A stretch of DNA of 64,000 nucleotides from Piper betle (Eukaryota > Streptophyta > Magnoliopsida > Piperales > Piperaceae). The notes beneath the pieces are model-generated. The model made no database searches. It saw nothing but the letters and a program-made list of their open reading frames with translations, and was not told the origin of the DNA. Positions 37,201 to 47,462 of the stretch are shown in pieces. A program made the translations under genes and the position numbers. Position 1 is the stretch's first letter, and each line of letters begins with the position of its first letter. The stretch spans positions 62,001 through 126,000 of the forward strand of contig JAURVB010006709.1 in the NCBI GenBank assembly GCA_033002965.1, read 5' to 3'.

Positions 37201-40200
37201 AAAGAATTGATGAGACAGAATTTAGGGAGAACTTGAAGTCTCGTTGCTTGACCATAAAAACAGAATAATCGAATTCTTCTCTAAAATCTGAAAAGTCAAG
37301 TGGGAAGGGGAAACAATGTAAATACCACCCCTGGAGGCAGCTACACCTTGACTTTTATCATCAACTTCTCCACAATTAACAATCTTCACAGGAACAATAG
37401 GTTTGTTCTTTTTGCTTTCAGTTTCCACAGATTCCATCTTCTTCAGTGTTTCCTGTCCTTCCAGAAGCTTTCCAAACACGACATGCTTCCTGGACATTTT
37501 AACAAAAAAAAAAACCTTCTTAAGACACCAATTAACCTAGACATTAATGAATTGGCAAAGGGTGCAGCAGCAATCTTGAATGCAGAAACCAACCCATCAA
37601 GATGAGGTGTTCGTTTGAACGTAATAAAGAACTGTGAACCATTGGTGTTTGGACCAGCATTTGCCATGGATAAAAGACCAGGCCCATCATGGAGCATCTT
37701 AAAGTTTTCATCTGTATAAAAATTAAAAACATTAAAAAATGGCAAATTAACAGTAATCAGTTACACACATAAGAAAACAAAGAAATGCATGGATGGATTG
37801 ATGGAAAGTGAAAAGAATCTTTATGATTCAAATATAACTTAAATCTTATTATCAAGCAGAAAAGGGAAACAAGATCTGTGTGCCCAGGGCACATAATGAT
37901 GGATTGTACGAAAATGATGACCAATGACAAGGGAAACCAAAGTAAGAAAAATCTTGACATAACCAAATAAAAGGACTTAAATCACAAATAAACCACAGAT
38001 ATCAAGAAATTGAAGAAGCATTATTGACGAATCTTGCTCAGCTGTAGATCGTATGATACATCCAGACATCTACCATAAATTCGGTCCAAGATCTTCTATC
38101 CTCGGTATAAAACTCATGTTCATCATGTGTCTACCGAAATTATTTGAGTTAGCAACACAGGTTTTTTTTTTTTGGGTCATCCCTCCCAATTGTAAAACAC
38201 ACAAATGATGAAACATTCTCACATCATCCAATTGATTACAATCATTATGGTACTTTTTGAATTTTGTATCTTGAATTTTGAATTCTATTAATGACAACTC
38301 CAATGTACCCAACCTCACATACTACTATCATGATTTCATATCAGAACATCAACCTTTAATCATAAAATTGATAATCAATTTTTTTAAAAAAATGAAATTC
38401 TTTCTGATCCCCCCAACATGCCAAATCGATGGCAAAGGCTTCACGTATGTCCTCCACAGACATACAAGCAAAAATGCAAGGCCTTCGTAATTTCGTATAA
38501 TAATCAAGGGTAATGACACTACTCTTCACAAATAAGCAGCCATCCAAAACCAATACAAATGATTAAAATTGAATTGATCCACTAGTAAAAAGTGAAACAC
38601 ATTCAAGACCATCCACATCTTCCTTTGCGAGACTTTGGGCTTAAACAAGCCTTTCAATAAAATACAAAAACAACTCAATCACAGTCTGAACAAAAGAAGC
38701 ACTGAATACAAATGCGCCTTTCGATATAAAAATTCACTAATCAGAAAATACAACAAAATCTAACCCGCAAACTTCCCTCCATAAATGCATTCTCCGCCAG
38801 TGCCTGAATGTTGAAAGTGAAGAAAATCAGTATATTCATGTTAAACCATCAGATAAGAAAACTAAAATGGAATGCTTCAAAGACGCTATCCTAAGACGCG
38901 ATGTTTGACTGACTGATAAATGACTTGCTCTGATAACTCAAGCCATAAGCCTATATAACAAATAGTCCAGCTTGAGAATTGAATTCACGTAGAAACAAAG
39001 GATTTTCTGACTGAAATTTGCATCCACATGAAAGCATGAGAGTCTCACTTCTGGGCAACATAACAAAGAGATCAACTTCTCCATTAATTCACTGTCAATC
39101 TAGCAGCTAGGTAGTGAAAATGAATTCTAACCTATAAATTTCAATGGCACACATAACCTTAACCATCCTCACTCGACTAGCTAGCCACTATTTCAATTTA
39201 CACAAAAATTACATCAATGCACCGAGCACTACAATCTAATACTGGGAGGAAAATTACAATATGGATCCCAATACTCTCACAAACATGCCAATCACAATAT
39301 GGGTCCTAATACCCTTCATTAAACTCAAGTCGCGCCTAACAAGAAAAAGGAGGCTACCAATACTATATAACGAATATTTTATAAGCAACTAAAGATCAGA
39401 AAGCAGAAATAAGCACAATATGGTAGATTCAATGTACATACCATCTCTCCTTGAAAAGTCACCACCCTGAAAATAAAAAGAAAAGATAAAACTAATTAAC
39501 AACCAACAAGAAAAACTAAACAGATTCTGCCACTTATAGAATTTTCAAGGTAAATCATTAAAACTAGATCAAAATTATAAAAGCAAAGCCTTAAAATGTA
39601 TATCACAATAAAAAAAAAGCTTTTGTGATCACCAACCCCGTAGTCCGTAACAAAATAAGGAAAGCACACACCAAAAGAACTAATTGAAGTGCATAGGAAA
39701 AAAGAAACACAAACTACACAGGTATAACTTGACATCATAAAGGCAAGCCATAAATTGAGGAATCATATAACACATGCCTGTGCCATAAATCCTTTAATAA
39801 CCCGATGAAAAATGCTTCCCTTAAAATGAAGAGGCTTTCCAGTAGTTAATCCAACACCCTTTTCACCTGCTGATAAAATAATGGTCATGCAATGGATACC
39901 AAAATTTAATAAAAATTAAAACTGAGCTTTCACAAAACGCAAGTAACAGTGGCAATGAAGTGTGAGAAGACAATCGATAACAAAATAATAATAAATGTGC
40001 AAGCTAGTGCGATCTGCATCAAAACTAGAATTCACGTAAAAAGAAGCTTCCAATCTGAACAGAGCATTCTAGCTGAGCAAACAACATAAAATTCACTTCA
40101 ATGGGTAAAAAGACTTATTATAAATTTATTGGTACATAAGATAGCCATAGGAACCAAATTTCAAAGAAATCAAAACTAAAATTTTTAACCAAACACACTC

Positions 40201-40551
40201 AAGAAAGTATATGTTTCCTATTGGTAAATAAAGAGATGAACAGTTGGTGGCTTGATGCAACTGAAAAACCACAAATGGTGGAAAAAAATACCTGTGCATA
40301 AAGCACGGAAGTTCTCTGCAGTCTTTGGAACAACATTTGAAAATAGCTGCAAACAAGTAGATCACAGATTAGTAGTCCAAAAGAGCAACGTTTAAAATAG
40401 CAACACACAGCATGTGGTACAACCAAATTAACCAGATCATTCATTGTGCAGAAGAGTAAACAACATAATCTACCTCAAAAGTCATTCTTTCGGCAGGATC
40501 CCCATCAATGGACACATCCAGAAAAACCACAGTGTTTTTATCCTTAGCCAT
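31201..40551 (-). CDS. SR-cyclophilin: peptidyl-prolyl isomerase with RS domain (CYP63/CYP95-like)
   Basis: Nuclear-speckle peptidyl-prolyl isomerase thought to act on splicing factors. Exons: 40551-40474, 40346-40292, 39866-39778, 39466-39442, 38803-38765, 37711-37594, 37489-37329, 36504-36149, 34796-34681, 34151-34121, 33064-32875, 32802-32113, 32043-31963, 31561-31201; at least about 796 residues. The N-terminal cyclophilin domain has [36 protein letters not shown] and KHVVFGKL. The usual Trp before LDGKHVVFG is His (RTPHLDG), as in other SR-cyclophilins; in human CypA that Trp contacts cyclosporin. Then come a Lys/Arg/Ser/Asp-rich part (36.1-36.5 kb) and long SRSP-rich segments (32.1-32.8 and 31.2-31.6 kb). 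The intron at 39467-39777 has a GC donor (CACAG|GCATGT). Three joints, between 37329/36504, 36149/34796 and 34681/34151, do not keep phase, so short exons are unseen or bases are missing. Start, domain order and stop are firm. Confidence 0.9.
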
Positions 40552-41640
40552 GATGATTTTGCGCCACTAGAAACAATTACTCAAGCATCAGAAGTAACCT
40601 GCACCAACAAAAGGACAAAAAAATGAAAAATCATAGTTAAAGCATAAAAAATGCACACCGTACTTCATTTTCCACACATTCATCAACGTTCCTAACACTC
40701 CATCCATTCAACCAGCACAAAGATACAAGCTAAACTGTAAACCACCCCTGGGCTCCCCAGGAAAACCCACCACCACCGCTGCTGCCAAATACCACAAGAT
40801 CCACACAAAATAAAACCCACGCAACCCAGAACTCTCAACAACCACCACCCAATCATCAAACCCCTTCCTGACAGTTGCACAAACCATGGGAGCACGAACA
40901 GCCCCAAACACAACAAAATCACGCAAAATAAACATGAATAACAACAAAAGAACCCTGATCATCAGCAACCACCACCGTCACCCAACGGTCAAACCCCTTT
41001 AGCCATCAATTACAGCACACGGTGCAAGTGCGAAACAAAACACGTACCAACAAATCCATCGCACAAACAAGAAGAACCCAAAAAAAATGTCACAACTAGA
41101 TCCAGAAAGCAGTCCAAACACACCCAGCCCCTCGTCCAACCCCGGAGCTAGACTATCGCAAGCATTATTATTCTAAAAAAATACATAAAATTCACCACAA
41201 ACACCTCAAGCGTCCCTCGAATATAGACATTGAAAAACTATCATGCAACATCAACTAACCCAATCCCCCAACACCCCTCAACCGCAACCCAAAACCCTAA
41301 CCCCTGACACCACCACCACCACCAGAACCCCAAAATACCACAAGATCCACACAAAGCAAGCCAAGAACAACCAACCCAGCACCCTCAAACAAAACCACCA
41401 CCCCCCAACCATCGAACCCCATTTCCAGGCAATTACCACGAACAGCGCGAAGCCCGATCACTCCATCAAATTCGCAGCACGAAGATCAAGAATCAGCAAA
41501 GATCACAACAAGATTGAAACGGATCGGAGTCGATACAAGGGTATACGGAAGGGGGAAAGCTAGGGTTTTACCTTTGGGGGCGTGGCGGTCGAGCAGCTCG
41601 GCGAGTACTATCACAAAACCTAGTTATCGAGGCATTGGTC
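40552..41640 (-). other. Probable 5' UTR, 5'-UTR intron and promoter of the SR-cyclophilin gene
   Basis: Twelve to fifteen bases before the ATG a TTTCTAG acceptor is present (minus strand). A GTAAAA donor follows CCCCAAAG at about 41573. An intron of about 1 kb between a GC-rich leader near 41573-41630 and the start codon is therefore likely. Open frames here have no family features and are C-rich low complexity. Confidence 0.5.
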
Positions 41641-42041
41641 TCCTCCTTCTTCCTTCGTAGTCCGCTTGAGACAGGGGATTGGGTTTAGATGGGCCGAGTT
41701 GGTTAAAATTAAGGCCCATTTAAGGGGAAGTGGTCGATGCAAGTGTTGGGCCCATGGATAAGGCAGGAATATATGATAAAATACCGAACTTCGACTATCT
41801 GAGCTCATAATATTCGTTATAAATATCAAACCAAAATTATAATCAAGCTAAGTCGCGCAAACGTAAGATCAGACTCAATGGTTTAAGCTTAGAGCGACGT
41901 TTCGTTGCGAAAAAATGAGCCCATTGCTGCAATGAGAAGCCTACACAAAAAGGTTGTAATAATTTTTTAATTTATACGATTTGTTTAAAGCACAGTGAAT
42001 GAGCATTACATTATTGTTTATCGTAAATTTTTATCCTTAAA
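41641..42041. other. Intergenic, ends in target duplication TTAAA
   Basis: No gene seen. The last five bases (42037-42041, TTAAA) are repeated at 46995-46999 and mark the insertion of the solo LTR. Confidence 0.6.
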
Positions 42042-43414
42042 TGTAAAACCCGTGACTCGAGTCAGAGTTTTACGGGAGTGAACCAGTCGGTTCAACTGTC
42101 GAGTCGAGTCAGCTTCATGGACCGCGAGCTGAGTTGAGGCCAGCTGTGAGTTATGAGCGATGAGGGTCATGTATGCTCAAATGTACGATGATAACGCCTA
42201 AAAGATGATGAAAAATGGGTTATCAAGTATGTGGAGGTATGCAGTATTGATTGTTATTTTTATTTGATCGTAGAATAGTTTTGGGCCGAATAACGCATTA
42301 GGACGCGTTTGATTATATTCGGGTGGGTTATTAGTTATAGAGCATGTCATTTGGATGTTATTGTGTTTGTTTTATTTTATGTGATTTTTCCATATTTTTC
42401 TAGAATTTTTTTAGAATTTATTACGAACTAGTTATTATTTTGACTCGAGTCGGAATCGAGTCAATACTAAATTACGAGTTTGCCATTGAGAACACTTCTT
42501 CATCTTCCCCGACACCTTCCTCAAACCCTAGCCGCGCCGCCCCTGTCGTTGCCGCCGCCGCCGCTGCCGACGCCGCACGGCCGCCGATCAACGCCGCCCG
42601 CCCCGCCGTGCCGTCGCCGTGCCGCCCCGACCAACCCCGGCCACCGTCGCGCCGCCACGACGCCGGAATCGCCCCACAAGCCGCGACGCCTCCCTCGTCG
42701 ATTCGCCGCCGTCCGGGCTGCGCCGCCGCCGCTGTGACCCCGACGACCACCCCCTCGCCGTCGCCGACATTTCCCCCACCATCCCGACCGTCGTCGAGGC
42801 CGGCCGGAGCCCCGATCGGAGCACACCGCCGCCGCCGCCCATTTTCGACGCCGCCGTCGACGGCCATCGCCGCCTCGGCTACCCTGTTTGACACCACCAT
42901 TGGACCAAGCTCGTCGAGCTGGTGCTGATAGACCCCCTGATTGCCCCGTCCCAAATCATCGCCGGAAAACCGTCGGAATCCGCCGGAAAACCGTCGACAC
43001 TCGCCGGAAAACCGCCGGAACCGCCGGAAATTGGATTTGTGGGAAATTCGCCGGATCATCCGCCGAACGCACCCGATCCAATCTGATCGGACTTCGGACG
43101 CCGCTAGGTGCCGAATTCGAGTTTCGAGCCACGAAACGGAAACCCTAGCCGTCGCCGATTTTCGACGACGCGAGGTATAATTTATTTTAACTTAATTATT
43201 TGAAAGTATTGATTATTAGAATTTGCATGCTATGATTGATGAATTGTGCATTGTAATTACTTATATAAATGTGGATTTGATTTAGAATAAAATATGAAAT
43301 TTGTGGAATTGTGTGGTGTTAAAAATAGAAGTTATGAAACTAATTAGGGTTATTAAGTAATAATCATGATCTAATGCAAACTAACCTAAGTAGACTTGCT
43401 AGAATTGATATAGG

Positions 43415-44600
43415 CATGGTTGCATGAATCGGAATCGGAATCGGAATCGGTTTTCCAGTGAATCAGAATCGGAATCGGAATCGGTCAGGAATCGGTTCAG
43501 TTGAATCGGTCCAAATTAATTTAATCGGTCATATATAATAATTTTACAATTCATAATATAAATATATTAAAATTAGGTATTGATGTTATTTTGATATTAT
43601 TCTTTGTATTATAGTTTATGATATTTTTAAATATTTTTTAAGATTTTTAAAATTATTTAGAATTAATTATTATTTTTGACTCGAGTTAGACTCGAGTCAA
43701 CTTTTAATTACGAGAATGCCACCCTCCCCTTCAATTAATCAATTAGAACATCACAATTTCCACTTCATATTAATCAATTAGAACATCATAGATAACAATT
43801 TGCACATCGCAATATTCAATTTCAATAAAAAAATCTAAATTTACCCAAATTTTCGGTCGGAGGCGCGGCAGAGGGCGGAGCTAGAGGTCGAATCGGGCGG
43901 CAGTGGCGTGGCCGGACGGAGCTGAGGTCGGACGGCGGTGGCGTGGTCGGAAGGTCGGGCGGAGCGTTGGACGGCGGAATCGCGGCCGAATCGCGGCGGA
44001 AGCGCGGACGGTGGAAGGTGAGTTTGGACCGGCGCAGCGTCGGACAGCGGTGGGGTGGTCGGAAGGTCGGGCGGAGCGTCGGGCAGAGCGTCGGACGGAA
44101 GAATCACGGCGGAATCGCGGCGGAAGCGCGGCGAAAGAGTCGGACGGTGGAAGCCAAGTTCGGGCGGCGGTCGCGAGCGTCTGCGGGAGAATCGCGGCGG
44201 AGGCGGAGCTGAGGTCGGAGACGGGCGGCGGTGGCGTGGTCGGACGGAGCGGAAGTCGGACGGCGGAAGCGCGGCGGAGGGCGGCGGAGCGAACGCGGCG
44301 GCGGAATCGGGGGGAGCGGGGTTGATTTAGGTTTTTAAATCCAAATTACCATTTTACCCATGCTAATCAATTTAATAAAAATTATACCTAGAGGTATTTT
44401 GGTAATTTTCTAAAAACCGATTCCGATTTAAATCGGCCGATTCCGATTCCGAGTTAAATCGGTCGGAATCGGCCGCAGCTCGCCGATTCACGACCCGATT
44501 CGGGGCCGACCTAGTCGGCCCCGAATCTGTTCGAGCGCGACGCCGATCCGATTTAAATCGGCCGATTCCGCACGGAATCGGCCGATTCGCTGCATCACTG
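43415..44600. mobile_element. Non-autonomous hAT element A
   Basis: 1186 bp flanked by a perfect 8-bp duplication GATATAGG (43407-43414 and 44601-44608). The ends are imperfect inverted repeats, CATGGTTGCATGAATCGG on the left and CAGTGATGCAGCGAATCGG read inward from the right, followed by many GAATCGG/CCGATTC words. An 8-bp duplication with CA-starting ends is the hAT signature. No transposase. The interior holds an AT-rich part resembling the host LTR (about 43570-43730) and a strongly G-rich stretch (about 43850-44320). Confidence 0.85.
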
Positions 44601-44622
44601 GATATAGGTTGATGTGTGACGG

Positions 44623-45524
44623 CGTGGTTCATAAATCGGAATCGGAATCGGTTTTCCAGGGAGTCGGAATCGGAATCGGAATCGGTCTGAATCGGCCAAG
44701 AATCGGTTCAGTTGAATCGGTCCAAATTAATTTAATCGGTCATATATAATAATTTGACAATTTATAATATAAATATATTAAAATTGGGTATTGATGTTAT
44801 TTTGATATTATTCTGTGTATTATAGTTTCTGATATTTTTAAATATTTTTTAAGATTTTTTTAAATTATTTAGAATTAATTATTATTTTTGACTCGAGTTA
44901 GACTCGAGTCAACTTTTAATTACGAGAATGCCACTCTTTACCCCCCGCCGCCGCCGCCGGCCCGGTCGGCGGCGAGTCTCGCGGCGGCGATGTCGGAGGA
45001 TGTCGGCAGCCTGGTCGGACGAACAGTCGGCGGCGAGGCGGCCCGGAGCCGGCGGCGAGTCAGCGGCGAGTCGGCGGCGATTCGTGCGTCACAGCCCGAT
45101 TCGGTCCGGCCACACGTCGGCGGCGACGTTGCGAGGTCGGCGGCGAGGTCGGTAGCCCGGTCGGCGGCGAGCCCGGAGTCGGGGAGCACGGCGGAGGGCG
45201 GAAACGGGGCGGCGGCGGGCGGACGAGCGGCGGCGGCGTGGGGGGAGCGGGTTTGATTTTAGGTTTTTAAAATCCAAATTACCATTTTACCCATGCTTAA
45301 ATAATTTAATAAAAATCATACCTAGGGTATTTTAGTAATTTCATAAAAAACCGATTCCGATTCCGAGTTAAATCGGTCGGAATCAGCCGATTCAGCCGAG
45401 TCGGGGCCGAATCGAGACCGACCGATTCGGAGCCGACCAGTCAGCCGCAAATCGGATCGACGCGATGCCGATCCGATTTAAATCGGCCGATTCCGCACGG
45501 AATTGGCCGATTCGTGCATCATGG
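44623..45524. mobile_element. Non-autonomous hAT element B, sibling of A
   Basis: 902 bp, flanked by TGTGACGG (44615-44622) and TGCGACGG (45525-45532), 7 of 8 identical. The ends are CGTGGTTCATAAATCGG and, read inward from the right, CCATGATGCACGAATCGG. Left arm, LTR-like AT-rich segment and right arm (AAATCCAAATTACCATTTTACCCATGCT) match element A; only the GC-rich core differs in length and wording. It lies just 22 bases from A and in the same orientation. Confidence 0.82.
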
Positions 45525-46994
45525 TGCGACGGTTGATGCGTGATTGTGTTGATTGTGTGTGCATGCTATAGGATATGTGATTCATCATGCGGGCGTTAGT
45601 TTTTAGCTTGATTGTGTAGGTACGGTGTAGGAGCTCGCCGCCTAGGCGCGTGGACCCGTTTGGAGCTTCTACCAGGTCCGTTTAGGACTCGTTCTCTGTT
45701 TTACGCTACTCTATTGTTTATTTGATTTATCATGTGCAGGACGAGTTAAGTGGCGTTTTATCGGATCCCACTTAACTCGGGCCATTTAGCCAACGGTTCT
45801 TTTTCGGATTAATAACCCTCGAGGATGAGATCCCTCGAGTTTGTTTTCGAACTTCAGATCCAGCTCAAGTTGCCTTCGGGCCTATTGTATAAATCCCAAC
45901 CCAGGCCTATATATATATAGTTTTCGCGTTTTCGGTGAGAGATGGAATGAGGGTTACTTGCGGCCACGTCTTCAGATAGGGCGTGTGCCCGGAAGAGCGG
46001 GCTCTGGAGCTGGGGAGAACCCACTTCGTTCCCGAAGGATCCGGACAACTCCACCTTTGAGTTCCTCAAACCCGGAGAAGTGTGGAGGTTTACGGGTACT
46101 GCAATGCAGCGCATGTCTAGACTTGTGGTTCAAAGGGTACTGAAGGCGACTGCCTGAGAGTGCTCGGCCTTTGTGCTCAAGGCCAGGAGTAATATGGAAG
46201 GTGCAGAGGGCGGTAAGGAATGAAATTTGATGCGAGAAGCGATAGAGAAATGGCCAAGGTATGAGAATGAGAAAGAAAGGGGGACGCTGTTGACCCGAGG
46301 GCGACGGCCCGACGGCGACGGCTCCCGTATGTGCCCTGATGAGAGTTCTTGAGGAAGTATATGGTTTTGATTCAACAGGAGAGTTTGCTCTCCTGTGCCA
46401 GATTGATATTAGTTATTTTCCGGGCCGGTAACACTCGTTACTGACGGTTTTTCTATATATATGTAGGTGAGGAACGCGAGCAATGAAAGCTGTCGGGACT
46501 GCGGAGGAGCAGCACGGAATCGCGCACACATGTACCTGCCGTGTGTAACGTATGTATAATGATGGTGTGTTATTGTTATGTAAATGATAATTTTGATGTG
46601 TTTGCTTGAATGAATTACTTGTTATGAAACGAACTGATAAATATGAATGAGTAGGGAGCCTTGAGTTCAGACTCGGCTCGGGTAAAAACGAGTGAGATAA
46701 TGATTTAATGTCATGTGTTATCGTATTTTCATAAAATAGTATATATATATATATATTTTTCTTTTGGTTCTCATTTGTTGTTTTGTCTTATTTTGCTTGT
46801 ACATCATAGCATGCATGTAGGACTCCGTTAGAACCCAATCGTTCCCATTCATGCATTTCATATTTGCATCTCCATCTTGAGACGCCGAGAGTAGATCCTG
46901 GTCGGCTTAACCGAATCTAGTAGATTAGCGAACGGTTCGGTCGCCGGTGACATTTCCGGGTCGGTTCACGGGTGAGCCGAAACGGGGTGTTACA

Positions 46995-47462
46995 TTAAAA
47001 GTGTACGTTTTCCTCGGTGGAAAAAAATATAAAATATATGTAATTTTCTTAGTTATCAATTTATATGTGTTGTGTCTTGTAACAACACGGTGTTTAAATT
47101 TAGGATGGATTGATCAATAACAATTTCAATCAATTGAACCTCCCCTACTCCTCACCTTTAAATCGTATTTGCAAAGGAAAATTTTGTTTGGAGTCAATCT
47201 CACGTGAACCATCGAATACAAATATTTAATTTCTTTAAATTCTTTCGCCTTTTAAAGATGGCCTCGTATTATTGGACGGCTAGAAGAGGGTTATTTGAAG
47301 TGGTTCACAAAAAGTATTATCCTCCTAAAAAATAATATATTTGGGCGAAACTGGCATTTAGTTTTTACATTTCGTTTGATACCGTAAAGGTCATTAAACA
47401 AATGTTTCCCTTCCACAGATAAATTCTGTATATAGGCCCCTCACACAGATAAATTCCTCAGA
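46995..47462. other. Intergenic between solo LTR and PPR pseudogene
   Basis: AT-rich, begins with the right-hand target duplication TTAAA. Nothing else recognised. Confidence 0.5.

Larger units (their letters stand above)
42042..46994 (+). mobile_element. Solo LTR, long gypsy LTR (Tekay/Del-like), younger copy with two nested hATs
   Basis: Begins TGTAAAACCC and ends GGGTGTTACA, flanked by a perfect TTAAA duplication. Total 4953 bp, of which 1186 and 902 are hAT insertions plus their 8-bp duplications, leaving about 2.85 kb. That is colinear with the 9404-12218 LTR; shared blocks include CGAGGTATAAT, GCCTAGGCGCGTGGAC and TTAGCGAACGGTT. No internal gag-pol is present, so it arose by recombination between two LTRs. 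The 42.5-43.1 kb part is extremely CpG-rich, giving long open frames on both strands that are not genes. Confidence 0.85.

Noticed and set aside
37222..37330. Reading through exon 7 of the SR-cyclophilin gene into [10 protein letters not shown] and beyond
   Set aside because: That is intron sequence ending in a stop. A domain-consistent RS-rich exon follows further on, although the joint phase is unresolved.
42440..43180. Long overlapping open frames on both strands (up to 195 codons) rich in Ala, Pro, Arg
   Set aside because: They lie in the CpG-rich leader of a solo LTR, are open in nearly every phase because stops are rare in CCG-rich DNA, and the older LTR copy does not keep any of these frames.
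43841..45277. Arg/Gly/Ser-rich open frames in and around hAT elements A and B
   Set aside because: Open in several phases of GGCGGA-type low-complexity DNA; the two sibling elements do not share a protein sequence.
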